A DNA stretch of 64,000 nucleotides from Perkinsus olseni (Eukaryota; Perkinsozoa; Perkinsida), in NCBI GenBank assembly GCA_013115125.1, contig JABANN010000028.1:56119-120118 (forward strand). Reading direction: 5' to 3'. Below are positions 1 through 12,900 of the stretch, piece by piece (position 1 is the first letter of the stretch; each line of letters opens with the position of its first letter). The translations under genes and the position numbers were made by a program. The notes below the pieces were generated by a model. It ran no database searches and was not told where the DNA came from. It worked only from the letters and a program-made list of their open reading frames with translations.

Positions 1-1
1 T

Positions 2-363
2 GATACTACTGCGGTACCTCCGTTCGAGACCACTGCTGGGCCTCCGGTTGAGACCACTGCTGGGCCTCCGGTGGAGACCACTGCTGAGCCTCCGGTTGAG
101 ACTACTGCCGTACCTCCGGTTGAGACCACTGCTGAGCCTCCGGTCGAGACCACTGCTGAGCCTCCGGTCGAGACCACTGCTGAGCCTCCGGTTGAGACCA
201 CTGCTGAGCCTCCGGTTGAGACTACTGCTGAACCGCCGGTCGAGACCACTGCTGAGCCTCCGGTTGAGACCACTGCTGAGCCTCCGGTTGAGACTACTGC
301 CGTACCTCCGATTGAGACTACTGCCGTACCTCCGGTTGAGACCACTGCTGAGCCTCCGGTTGA
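2..363 (+). repeat. 24-bp coding minisatellite
   Basis: About 15 head-to-tail copies of a 24-bp unit (consensus GTTGAGACCACTGCTGAGCC plus TCCG). Copies differ mainly at silent positions (GTT/GTC/GTG, ACC/ACT) and at one codon that alternates between GAG, GTA and GGG. Each unit is exactly eight codons, so gain or loss of units keeps the reading frame. Confidence 0.9.
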
Positions 364-502
364 GACGAGTTTCGGGATCACGACCGAGGCCATGGTCAAA
401 GATCCAGCCGGAACTACGGGGCCCGTTGTTGAGACGGCTAATCCACCTGCCGAGACGATTATTCTCTTACCGGCCACCTCGACTCTTCGAATTCTATCGT
501 GA
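2..502 (+). CDS. C-terminal part of a Thr/Glu/Pro octapeptide-repeat protein (partial at left edge)
   Basis: The frame is open from the first bases of the window and starts inside a run of about 15 octapeptides of the form VETTAEPP, with variants VETTAVPP, VETTAGPP and IETTAVPP. About 45 non-repeated residues follow, ending in ATSTLRILS and a TGA. The repeat is rich in Thr, Pro and Glu and has almost no hydrophobic residues other than Val and Ala. That suggests an extended, possibly O-glycosylated surface or wall stalk, but this is inference. The N-terminus lies outside the window, so no signal peptide can be judged. No membrane anchor is visible at the C-terminus unless the gene continues through an intron after 502. 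Function unknown. Confidence 0.6.
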   Translation, partial: DTTAVPPFETTAGPPVETTAGPPVETTAEPPVETTAVPPVETTAEPPVETTAEPPVETTAEPPVETTAEPPVETTAEPPVETTAEPPVETTAEPPVETTAVPPIETTAVPPVETTAEPPVETSFGITTEAMVKDPAGTTGPVVETANPPAETIILLPATSTLRILS

Positions 503-3500
503 TCATAGAATAACACTTCTTTTCATTTTTGTCCCCTACTCAGTCGTATATAAGTATGAAGTTCATATCGCGTCATCCAACCACACGCAAGAGTGTGTTT
601 CCAATCCGCGATTTGTTGCGTGGGAAGTGATGAGAGAAATGCATGTGCTTCATCATCCAAGTCTTCATCGAAATGTCGGCAGGACTTGTATTAGCCGGTG
701 CACTTTACGTTCTCAGAATGTCAACAGGGTGAAGGAGTGCCGTCGGCGATATTTACGCTTATTGCCTCTATTATCCCTCTGAGATCCGTAGGACAATCTT
801 TATATCTATTTTCAGTAGTAGTACGGATGATTACGACAGCGCCTCTGGTATGATTGAAATGCTCACGCGTCTCATGCCATTGTGAGCTTCAGTAATCGAG
901 TTGCCGAGAGATCCAATCGCCATGGTCAACGTTGTTCCGCTCCTCACTGGATGACTTAACCCAACAACCGCTCGGGATACGGTGTAATACACCGGGTGTA
1001 TCAGTCGAAACAATCTTAACAATATCGCTACTGTGCCTGTTGGGCAACAAGACTCTGGTTGAACCACTTCTTCCCGTACTGTACGATATTAGTTATCACT
1101 GGGAGGGACGTGACGGTCCTGAAACACCGATATTCCGCGGGAACACTGAAACCTTCATGCCTACTGTGTCTTCGCATCAACGATGCTCCATGCCTCGTGA
1201 TGATGAGCTGAAGACCTGGGTGCTTGGTATCTACGGCGAGGATCCGGCTGATGAACAGGAATCGAACTCGGGAGTACCTTATCCGCAAGAGACTCCAATA
1301 CAGGAAGCATGCCATGATCTCTCGGTAGGGCGTGAATAGGTTTATGAGATACTGGAATCCAATGCCTGAGTCCAACACGGTTTACGGCAAGAAGTGTGCC
1401 AGGATTGAGTGGCACTACCGAGTTCGCATATAGTCGACACCCGCATGATATCTGCTTCTCTGGACTTAAGCTTGAGCCAAAACGGCTGAATCTTGACCCA
1501 GAACGGAACACCTGGACGTGTACGTGCTTAGCGAGGAAAGATGGTGTATATGTGCTTACCCGCAAGATGTGAGTTTGCGAAAGTGCCGCAGTACCATATA
1601 GAGCGACGCACGATCACAAACAAGCCGAATATGTTGGGAATGAAACTTCCCGTTGCCAGTAGCACTAAGAGGAGGAAGAGGCACAACGTTTATAACTAGG
1701 AGACAACTCGATAACTTCAGAACGGTTGAGATACCACAACAGCTCTACTGAGCCTGGCGCACTATAAATTGTAGTCTATAATTCACACAGTTTCCTATAT
1801 GTGAGTATGGCATTGGAGAGACGAACAACTCCGTGTCGACCCAAAATATTCCACTGGGAGGGTGTGAGCAAGGCATACCAGTATTACAGCTCATAAAAAG
1901 AAATGGGAAGTCCGCACCCAGAGTGACTCGGCTCATCCACATCTGGAAAGACTGCATGCCACTTCGAACCTACAACAGTTAATCGAACATGTGATCAACG
2001 CGTGATGCAGTCGCACATTCCCTCTAGCGACGCTTACCGGCGGGAGACCATAGTTGGTCCAGATGGTGTAGACGCAGACGAAAGCACTGGCCATAAAGGT
2101 CATCCGGTAAAAGACCAACGACGGTATCTGGGCTATGTAGGCCTGCGAGAAACAATAGATTACGCACGACGTATCAGAGCAGTTGTTATTACGACAAGAG
2201 GGATGATGTAAAGCACAGCATTAACCAGTACAAGCATGTGCATGGAGAAGGCCACAGCAGCAGGGCTAGTGGCTGCCGATTGGCCCGCGGCAGCTCCTGA
2301 ACACTAGCAGGTCCCTCAGTTGAGGCCCCATTCACCGGTACTACCTTGGGCTGGCTTCCTAAACCGGGTATATGCTAAGTAGCCTAGAAGAGGGATAATC
2401 CACCACGGTACTGGCATCATGATACTTTATGTAAAACTCTGAGTCGGACTACTCTCGACTGTCGCCGTAATCCTGACCTCAGGGACCCCATCCGCCGGCG
2501 GCGGACCCCGACAATAGCGCGCGCCCCGCATGCTATCGTAGACGAGATTGTGCGGCTTAGACAAGGGGTTGTACCGGAGATACAATGGTTACCGCAGTGC
2601 TCATTGTTCCGATCTCAGTATCCACAGATTCAGCAGCGATGCTCGGCCGCCACGTGGCACGCCGCTTTTTGGAGTCGTCGGAGCGCCATATCCTCCCATA
2701 ACGACCGCACTTTTCCTTTCATTCTCTCTCACGGCTTCAGACAACAGAATCAACCATTCGCTGTGCTCCGTGCTCGTCTCTGTACAGCGGCGATTGGTTG
2801 CGCTGAATGGCAGATCCTCCTCTCGCTGATGGCGAACGGTCAGCGTCCCAGATTGAAAAGGAGTTCGACTCCTATTTGCGGACCTCAATTTTCGGGCCAG
2901 ATCGACGTAATGAGGGGAACAGGGGAACGGCTCCTTCCCCGGGGACACGCGGGAGGTGCAAGCTCAATCTCAGGCGTAAAGTGGCCAGAGCCTGTGAGCG
3001 ACTTACCGGCTGGTGGTCGTCCGAGCGAGTCTGATCTAGCCAGTCAGGCCCGCCCTAGCAGTTCAAATGCCGTCCATCGTAACCAGATGACGGACAGCTT
3101 CCTTATCGAGCAGTTGTCCTCGGAGTTGGAGACCTTGCCCCTCCGGGATAGAGTGGATGAGCTAACTAGGACCCTCGACCATCTCAAATCTGCCCACAGT
3201 ACTATGCAGTCTCAAGTGGGAAGGCCTCGTCACCTGTGGGCGCACCGTCGCCCTAGGTACGGCGGAAGTTGGAGCAACTCGCGAGCGAGACCTCTTCGTC
3301 ATCTAGGAATCTTGCGGGGGCCCTGGAGCAATCTGCCGTTGGGCTTCGAGACTGTGAAAGGTCAGTACGAGGATGATGGCCATCGCTGGCCATGGGATAG
3401 GACTTTAGGGGAGCCATGGAAATACGGTCGATTCTTGAGGGTCATATTAGTAAAATGGAAAATAGTATAGCTGGGCTGGGAAGGCAGCTAGAAGATATAG

Positions 3501-3648
3501 TAGACAGACAGCAGCGAGCAGAAGCCGTGGTGAGAGGACGGCAGAGATCGTGGCAGGCCAACTCTGTCCCATAACAGATCCTTGAAGTTGAGCACCTCGC
3601 TCGTGACTAAGCTAACAGAGAGTTGACCCAACCATGTACGCATGAAGC
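503..3648. other. Interval without an assignable gene
   Basis: Several open frames occur (932-1339, 2002-2211 and 2550-3470 on the plus strand), but none shows a domain I can name. The stretch at about 1420-1570 reads like an exon (short motif LDPERNTWTCTC, then VYVLTRKM and a stop). The stretch at about 3085-3210 encodes a leucine- and charge-rich segment that could form a coiled coil. The segments sit in different frames, so this is either spliced coding sequence of an unknown gene or decayed sequence. I cannot tell which. Confidence 0.4.
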
Positions 3649-6600
3649 ATGATCCTCATTTCATCGACCTTCATTGGACAGAATTGTGTTGGTAGAAGAA
3701 CAGTGATGCTGTCGATCAGTTCCATTCGTTCCTTCGGGCATCAACACTCCCTCAACGCCAGAAACATGTCCCTACCATCCTTAGCAGTGTCCTACTCGCA
3801 AGAGGACTGGGCCTTCATGCTCGATGATGCCGATCGATATGCAGTCACTGTGGTCTTCATGGTACTTGGCCGAGGCCATAGTTCTGTCTTGGTCGACTTG
3901 ACGCCCCTGTTTAGATCGGACTGGCCATATGCCTGTTCGTAATTGATGAGTTCCGCGGCACCCGGCCGAAGGCTTCGGCAGCGTTCATGCCGGTTTTCTA
4001 TCCAGATGAGAGTATTCCATGGTAAGAGCGGGGTCTCTGGGTGGGGTAATGATTTTGGAGGCATCAGGGCAAAACTGAACGACTATGAGTACTTCTCTGG
4101 GCTTTTTGGCCTCGGTATTCGTAAGTGGGGCCTGTGGAAGTGGGCTACGAAGGTAGTTCGCCGCAGCGCAACTAAGTCAACCAAAAGTAGTGGACTAAGT
4201 TAAGCCCGCTAGAGTTGGACTTTGACTTATCAGAGTCGGAAGGCGAGGAAGACGAGCATTCTTATCGTGACATGGACCTACCCTGGACCACGGTTGTGCA
4301 TGCGTACATCGGGTATATGGTACTGTTCATAAAGGGGATACTACGAGAGTGTCTCTGGACTGTAACGTTCAACAAGAATAAGAATGCCAGCGAGAACTGG
4401 TGCCCGCAGTGGTGGAAGGAGTTCTATACTCAGCACATGTAGGAAGGGGTGATAGTGCTCTCTAGTCTGTCTATTCATAGAATGTCGGCTGGGTTCACCA
4501 TGCTCCCAGTTGGAGTCTCAGGCATCCGTGCTTGCTCTTAGGTACCGAAGGATCGAAGACTGCTGGAATCGGCCTATTTGTTCAGCACCGGGCAGCACCA
4601 TTGATGTGATGTCTGCCTTTCGACCTGCGTGTTACGTGCCGGGGTGGCTTTAGATACTCGTACGTTCTCGCCACGATCACATGGCCAAGCGTTTTGGGAA
4701 ATTCCAACCGACTGGAGAGGTTCAGAAAGGTTGCATCAATCTGGCTTCTTACAACTACCTAGGTTTTGGAGGGACAGATGAATACTGTAGTGAAGATCCT
4801 CGATCCTCGCAGAGTATCTTTAGGTCAACCTCAGGCACTCCGCTGGCGATCAAAGCACTGGATCAGTATGGATTGGCAGTTTGCGCGTCGAGGCCAGAAT
4901 ACGGAGGTAGCCTCCCACCCTTCCTCAGTTATTCCCCAGTGGTCGTTCATCAGGAACGAATAGACTTCACAACGAGTTCGAAGCCAAGGTGGCTGCGTTC
5001 TTGGGGAAAGAAGATGCCTTAGTCATGGGCATGGGCTTTGCCACTAACAGTAATACTCAGGGACGGTTCCGGTGGGTGGGCGCCTCTGTGACGTGGTAGT
5101 GTAAGCATACTGTTCGCTCAGCCTTGAGGACTGTGGATGTTGTTCCGATCGAAATTCCGATTCGGAATTATCCCTAGCGAACGTGGCTGGTACTCTTCCA
5201 AGAGCGCTAGTGATCGTGAATATTAGTATTCTTGCCCGTAATCGTGTGCCTTCGTCGAGCGAGAGAGATCCCTATGCTATCGTACGGGGATGACTACGCA
5301 GCACACAGGCCATCTCAGACATTGCTCGCTACAGGTACCTTCCTCGGTGCCTTGGCGATGACCGAGTGCGGATCATTAGCTAAGAGGGTAGTGCCAATAT
5401 CTTACTTGTGTTGCCTTGCTTCATCACAGCCTCTGGTGCAGCTCTGTCACTCTGACGAAGGGATGTCCCGGAGGTATCAGTTGAGGATCGACTTCGTTTT
5501 CAGACCCTTTTTGTCTCCGATCAACTTAATCATAAGTCGATCGTGGAAGGTGTTAAGCAGAGCAGCGCCAAGGTCATTGGCTTTAAGCACAACAATATGC
5601 ATGACCTTGAAAAAATTTTGGATAGAGAAACTCGTAATTTTCATACGTGCTGACACCAACTCCTCCGGGAATCGTGTGAATTCAGGCTCGGGTAAATGGG
5701 CGAAGATTGTTATACTGGTGGAGGGCATATATTCCATGGAAGGCGAGTTCTGTCGATTGAGAGAATCGGTATGTCCACGCTTCTTCGATCGCCCTGGCCC
5801 TTTGCGCATTCACAGTGACGGTCAGGTTTCTTTAAAGAACAAGTACAAATGTTATCTCTGGTTGGACGAGGCTCACTCGATTGGAGCAGTCGGGCCTACT
5901 GGAAGGGGCGTTTCTGAGCTCTTCGATGTTGGTAATAACTTATCACCAACTATTGCCGTGTCTCATTACCTACAAGACAATAGCCGATGCCGATCGATGG
6001 AAGTGCGCAGTCGACCGCTCTCGAATCTGATATCTACTAGGTGGCTACTACACCTCTGCCGTTTCTTCGTGGGTTTCTTCCTGCCGTAGCTTAATTTTTC
6101 GCGTAGAACAGTGTTGTTCGCGATGGAAGAACGAGTGTGGTTATCGTGATAGAGTCGACGGTGCAGATACGTCTGAGATCGACATTATGATGGGGACTTT
6201 CACCAAGTCCTTCGGTTCCAACGGCGGTTATATCGCCAGTACCAACGAGTGCATTCAGGTGGGTCTTACTTCCGATGCCAACCACGTCCCCCAGTGATGC
6301 CTTCTTTCAGCACCTTCGTCGCTGCTCCTTGGGTTGGTTACACGGTGCAGCGATGCCGCCAATGGTCACAGCACAGGCCATGGCTGCTTTAGATCTACTC
6401 TCGACCGAGCGAGGCAAGGCTAAGGTATGGGGAGCCTCCGAAGAGATCTTCGGGGTGGATGCTTTCTGGCAGTTACGTGCAGTGCGGGTGAACGCCAACT
6501 ACCTTCGTGAAGGTCTGATGAAACTTAACCTGCGGGTCATCGGCGATATCGACTCTCCCGTCATCTGCGTTATGCTGGTAAGCTCTGCGCCGTCGCTGCT

Positions 6601-8797
6601 GTCGTGTATCATGCCTCGGCAGGTTCATCCGGAGAAGATCGCACAGTTTTCCCGAGAGTGCCTGGAGAGGAACATTGCGGCTGTTGTGGTACGTCCCGAG
6701 AAGCCTTCACTGTCCTGATTCTGCATGAGGCATTGCTCAGGTTGGATATCCAGCAACCCCAGTTATCCTGTCTCGTGCCCGCTTCTGTGTGAGCGCTAGT
6801 CACACCAAGGAGCAACTGGACGCCACGCTAGAGGCTGTGAAGGAGGTCTCTAAAATCGTTGGTAGTGCCACCTCGTGGTCTCCAGAGGTCCATTGACTCT
6901 GTTCTAGACATCGAGTATGGCAACAACACGAATGAGTCAGCAGCGCGGGCATACAGGACGTACCTGTCCGAAGCCCCGATCATTACCAACCCTTTGCCGG
7001 GCTTGGAGACCTACTGGAACCCCGAGCCTCTTGTCCCTAACTACACTGATACAGAGAGGGAGAGCTTGTCAAGCAAGAGTGAGCAGTGACGATGGCTTAT
7101 GGGACGGTTAAGCAGTGGCGGTGCCTATCGGGACGGTTGCCATCCCGCATGATGGACTTTTATTCGAGCGGCGTGCCGGATGATGGGAGATTTTAATAGT
7201 GATGCGGGGTCTCCCAAGCATTTCTAGTTCTCTTGCAGAGCTTCGAAGATTTCATCCCACTGTGGTTGAGATCTAGCTCGATGTTCTGGGCCGTAGTATG
7301 CATGGATTGGTGCCTCAATAGGTACATCTGCAACCAGTTCTCCTCGAGACGGCCGCTCGAGTGAGTCCGAAGATGAGCGACGCGACTCCTTGGTCGATTT
7401 TGCCACCATTGATCCATTGTCCCTTCAACACAAGCCTGATGAGAAGTTGATGGAGGTGGCTAGATCTGTCGTCAGGGCGAAGGGCGTTGGTGCGTGCGGA
7501 CCGAGGGGCTTCTATGGTACGCTGGGGTTCTCGGCGGACTCATCGTTGACCTCGGAATGGCGTAGGTACCACGGTGGAGCACTTGGACTTGGAGAAGGCT
7601 ATCTCGGAATTCCTTGGCACCGAGGCAGCTATCGTGTACAGTCATCACACAGTGTCCGACTCTAGTGTGGTAAGTCGTGGTGACTGCGCTGGCTCAGCTC
7701 CTGTGTTGTATCAAGCTTCATTTGATCGTGGGGGGAAGTTCGTCCATGTTCTTGGAATTTTGTGGCGCGCGGTCATGGTTGCCGATGGTCATCAGATTCA
7801 AGCGTTCATCACTAAGAACGACTTCGCTATCGTCCATAAGGATGCCAACGCACATATGTGCACCGGTCTCAACCTCTCTCGTGTGAAGAACATCACATGG
7901 TGGTCGGGCGATATCGATGAGCTGGCTAAGTTGGTCGAGGCACAGAGCAAGGATGTGAAGCTAGCGGCGAGGGCTGGAAGGTTGTGGATCCTCATGGACA
8001 GCAATTATGGTGTGGATCTATCACAGGTCGGTAGCGGAGCTTGTGGTTTAGGAAAATGCAAGATTGCAAGATCTCGTTTTTCTCAGGTTGTTGAGATCAA
8101 GGAAGAGTTCGGTGCTTATTTGCTCCTTGACGATACCTATGGCATCGGCGCAGTAGGCGAGAACGGTCGAGGCTATTGTGAATACTATGGCGTAAGAGCG
8201 GCGCGTTCGCTCATACCACACTTTACCATACTCATGTCGCAGGTCCCGTGTTCATCCGTGGACCTTCTCATAGGCTCCCTCGAGCACGCCTTCGGATCCC
8301 AGGGAGGATTTTGTGCTGGTCAACAGACCACCATTGACCATCAAACTCTCTACGGCAGCGGCTACTGCTTCAGCGCCAGTTCCCCTCCTGCTTCCTGTAA
8401 ATTTGCCGCCGAAACGATGCGCCACTTGCAGGAAAGTGAGCGTCTAGGTCGTCTACAAGCCAACGTTGAGCAGCTCCACCAGTGCCTGATTGACGCCGGT
8501 GCGAAGGTCATCACCGATTCCCAATGTTTCGCCCAAATCGTAGAGGTTCCCGATGCCCAGAGTATCGCGGATTCCCTCCGATTGGACGGCTTTGCGGTTC
8601 AGCCGTTGTTCGTTTCACCATTAGAGAAGGGCGGCTTGGCTGCGGCGGAGCGAAGAAACACTTTGTTGAGAATTTGCGTACGTGCTGATCACAGTGCGGC
8701 CCAGATTGCTGAACTTGGTGCATTTGTGGGGGAGTTGAACTTGTCGGCGTCATCAGCTTGCCACAGCACCGGTAGCAGCGATAGCTACACTCTGTAA
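3649..8797 (+). CDS. Single-chain serine palmitoyltransferase, copy A (LCB2-LCB1 fusion)
   Basis: Spliced gene whose product joins both subunits of serine palmitoyltransferase, the PLP enzyme that condenses serine with palmitoyl-CoA in the ER membrane. The N-terminal part has membrane-type segments and an LCB2-like entry motif ([16 protein letters not shown], about 4543-4590). The LCB2 half then carries [43 protein letters not shown] and the catalytic-lysine motif [13 protein letters not shown] (about 6190-6230). After [16 protein letters not shown] residues, an intron (about 6862-6907) leads without a stop into the LCB1 half: [12 protein letters not shown] (about 7485-7525), [13 protein letters not shown] and [15 protein letters not shown] (about 8270-8312). 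That last motif lacks the lysine, as LCB1 subunits do. The start is uncertain; 3766 is an in-frame alternative. The frame appears intact once introns are removed. A paralogue follows directly. Confidence 0.88.
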
Positions 8798-9956
8798 ATT
8801 ACATTCCATAGACGGTCCTGGTCGTCGTCGTTGATTTGGGGTCATTAATAGCCGTATTAAGGCTGGCTGAACTAGTATGATGACTGTGGACGTTGTATCC
8901 TATCTACTACGTTTTACGAGATCCCCTGCACTCGATACTACCAACGCTGCGGACTATATTCAGTGAACTTACTGACGGGCTTTATGGATCAGCCGTCAAA
9001 AAGCACTCTTCTTCATCTATGTATTAATATATCTAAGTCACTGATGGGCGGCATTTGCGAGGGTGGCCGCAGCAGCGCCCCGTTGTTACATAGTAAACCA
9101 TGCTGCTCCTGCTGTTTGGCATCACTTACTTGTCTTACGTTCTGCCTAAAATCGTCGTCGTCTTCGTCGCGGTACAGTTTGTTTGGTCGGAATCATATTG
9201 GTCGTCGTCGTATTAGTCCCTCCTAGCCTCCTCGATGGGAGTCCTTCTCTAGGGGCGCTTTCAATTGCACAATTTTCGCACGAATTAGTGGAAATTTGTA
9301 TTGGTAGCTACGATACTCGTGAAGACGCGTGTCAGCGAGGTACAAAATGCCCCATTGATTCCGCCTTCTTCGATTATTATTATCGTCAACAACAACATCA
9401 TCACTGTTAAGATTTGCTGCCGCCAAGACTACGTCTTGAGAGGAACCTTTGCGGATTGATGACGATTGCTCCTTTGGTTCGAGTGTTCACCTTGGTGAGG
9501 GACAGGTATTGTGTGCGCTGGTCGCTTAGGGCGTATCCTGGGCCAGGATTCCTGGCCGTTGTCGACTTAGTTGTTATTGTGGCGCTTTATGTTTGATTAT
9601 CTCTTGGGTAAGTACTGCAGTTATCGGTCGCTCGTCGATCGCCACAACCCTATGGTAGGCGTGGAATTAGACAAGACCTTGGCTCCTACCCACCCTCCCC
9701 TTGAATGTATTGTGTCACGGTGTCTCTTCTGGGGTACTAGCCGTGGTGAGGGGGAGGCCAGGCGGGAAACCATCAGTTTTGTAAGGTTAGATAACGGTTT
9801 TGAGGGCTCGTTTGCGCGGCCTTGTGGGACGTTCATTGCGGACTTATGGTGTGGGAGACTCATCAAACAGCGGGAGATCATCACGAGGCGAGGGGGCACC
9901 TTCTTGTGGCAGCTCTTTTACCCTTCAAAGCACACAATTCTTGCTGCATAAATACG
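8798..9956. other. Intergenic interval between the two SPT genes
   Basis: No gene recognised. There are CGT/TCG-rich short tracts (about 9140-9210) and several unrelated open frames without family resemblance. The interval should hold the 3' end of copy A and the promoter or 5' leader of copy B. No TATA box or other element stands out. Confidence 0.5.
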
Positions 9957-12900
9957 ATGATTACAGAGGCTGCGGTGCTTCCTGGATCGTCATCATCCTG
10001 CAACGCTACGACATGTTCCATCGCCGACTACACAACCGGTATGATATCTGGTCCCCTTCAAAGCCCTCCATATGAGGCATTCGCAGATGTTGATACTACC
10101 GTTTATACCTTCACGGTTGTCTTTATGGTAAGTACCCGTTGAGCCCTATTGCATTGTCACGTGGGCGAACAATGAGTGTGACTGCTGTAGCCTTTCAGAT
10201 AGTACTGGCCGTCCTTCTGTTCCTGGCCGACGACAAGCGTGGAACGAGACCGAAGTCCTCAATGGCGTATTACACCATATTTTATCCAGACGAGTCGATC
10301 CCTTGGTGAGCCGCTCCGTTGTTCTCCTGGAGATTTACTAATCAATGCCTTCAGGGGTCATTTCCCTTTCAACGACTATATCGGCGGCCTGTTCGGCCTC
10401 GGCATTAACAAGGAGACTATTCTTAAGTTCGTCTCCAGATTTGTGAGACGGTCCCCTTCCGGTGAGCCTCAGCGTGTCCTCCGTGTATCGTAGAAGTGGT
10501 TTGTATCAGACTCGAGCCCGAGGGCGGAGGGGAACCGATCGCTCAGTCCGAGGTTCGAGCACGAGTATCTCACTTGGCCGACGGTCCTTCACGCCTATTG
10601 GCAGTTTGTGGTGCTCTTCGTGAAGGGCATCTCTAAGGAGGCACTATGGACGGTTACCTTCAGTAAGAACGAGAATGATACGGAGAATTGGAACACCGAG
10701 TGGTGGAAGGAATTTTACACTCAGCATCTGTAGGGCCTCTCTTATTTGCCGATCACTACTGATTTGTCGCGGTCGTCGTAGTTACCACCGTATTGAAGAT
10801 TGCTTCAATCAAGTCATCAGCTCGGCTCCGGGCAGCACTATTGATGTGAGCCGGTGGAAAGCGACTGACCGTCTGTTGTCCCTACACGAGTATCTTAGTG
10901 AAGAGAATAGGAGGGGACGGGATAGATCACTTCCGATTAGCACGGAGTTTCTCGCATTTGTTGAAATTGTCTGACCCGCCCATGGCTCGGCGGGAGGCCC
11001 ATGTTGTCGCGGTCAGGTTTGTCTAAGAGATCGTCCGCATGATATCTTCAAGCGCTACGGGAGACTTCATCTCACCGGCAAAGTTCGCCGTGGTTGTATC
11101 AACCTGGCTTCTTACAACTATCTTGGCTTCGGCGGCAGAGACGACTACTGCACGCCTAAGGTCATCGAGGCTATCAAAGAGTATGGTTTCGCCTCCGGAG
11201 TGTCCAGCCGTGCAGAGGTCGGTGGTACTAACAGTCTTCACGTGAAGTTGGAGGCGATGGTTGCTGATTATCTCGGCAAGGAGGATGCCTTAGTCATGGG
11301 CATGGGCTTTGCTACCAACAGTAAGCCATCCTTGAGCACCTCGATGCACTATCGTCTTCTTTGACAGGCATGTTGCTGGCCGCGATAGCCCTGACGTCTC
11401 CACAATACGCTGACAAGAAGGTGGGTCCTGTCCTGTCAGCCTGGTTTGTAGCGGCTAATTTTGTCTCTGTTCAGACTTTGTTCGTGTCGGACTCTCTGAA
11501 TCATAAGTCAATAGTCGAAGGCGTGAAACAAAGCACCGCCAAGGTTATTGGCTTCAAGCATAATGATATGCGAGATTTGGAGAACGTTCTCGACAGGGAA
11601 ACTCGTAATACTAGTGAGGGCTTCGGGGACCTTGGGGAAGGTCGCGGGTTCTATCCCTGGCTGGGCTATTATCTTTTTTTCTTCTCCAGGCTCTGGCAAG
11701 TGGGCAAAGATTATCATCCTGACTGAGGGTGTCTACTCTATGGAGGGGGAGTTCTGTCGACTCAGGGAGATTGTAATCACGGAGCTCCTTGCGGCTAGCG
11801 TTCTGCTGACTCGCCGTCGGGCTTGTCCATCACGGTCACCGTCTTCATTGTCTCATCGCTCCGCTCAATAGGTTACGCTGAAGTATCGGTATCACTGTTA
11901 TCTGTGGTTGGACGAGGCCCACTCTATAGGAGCTGTTGGCCCTACTGGTCGTGGTGTCACGGAGCTCCTTGGCGTTGGTAGGCGATACAGGATAGGAGAA
12001 TCTTTGCTTACACCTCGTTAGATACCAAGCATGTCGACATGATGATGGGGACATTCACCAAGTCCTTTGGGTCTAATGGTGGCTATGTTGCGGGTGATAA
12101 GACTCTAATAGATGTAAGTAACTCGCCTGTTCGGTCTCCTATTGACCATTCCGCTGCTCAGTACCTGCGAGCCACCTCCACCGGTTTCCTCCACGCTTCT
12201 GCTATGACCCCTATGGTCGCATCGCAGATTATTGCAGCCTTCGAGGTCATGAGGACTCCAAGAGGGGAAGAGAAGGTATGGCCTAGGCATTGTTGAAGTC
12301 CTAACTTAGCTTCGCTCCGCCTTTTTTCAGATTCACGCCATTCGTGAGAACTCTAACTACCTCCGTAGCGAACTGCGGAAGCTGGAGCTCACTGTCATTG
12401 GCGATATCGATTCCCCGGTTATCTGCGTTTTGTTGTGCGTCCCCGAGACCGTCCCTACCTTCTTCCGAGCGGCCCTCAAACGTAACCTCGCCTGTGTTGT
12501 GGTAAGTCTGTAGTTTTCGCCGGACCCTTGGCTCCATCGTCTGTTGTGAATCAGGTCGGCTACCCAGCTGTGCCAGTCCTACTCTCGCGAGCTCGTTTCT
12601 GTGTGAGCGCCAGTCACACGCGTGAGCAGATCGACTACACTATATCAATGATGAAGGAAGTTGCCAAGGAGACAGGTGATGATGAGCTTCTATTCAATAG
12701 GTTGTAGGGGAATTGTGGTACTCATTGCAGGAATCTGCTATAACAACTCTGTGCCTGAGGAGGAGGCCATTTCCTACCGCCACTGGCTGTCACACGCTCC
12801 GTTGGAGACTGTAGAGCTGCCACATCTCTCCGACTATTGGAAGCCTGATGACCTTGTCCCCAACTGCAAGTTTGAAGTTCCCCATAACGGCCTCATCTTC

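Noticed and set aside
503-3648. A decayed retroelement
   Set aside because: I found no polymerase, integrase or protease motif and no terminal repeats. The coiled-coil-like segment near 3.1 kb alone is not enough.
7193-7417. Minus-strand frame with protein-like composition between the two halves of SPT copy A
   Set aside because: The plus strand here contains an intron and the first LCB1 exon. The minus frame has no counterpart in copy B.
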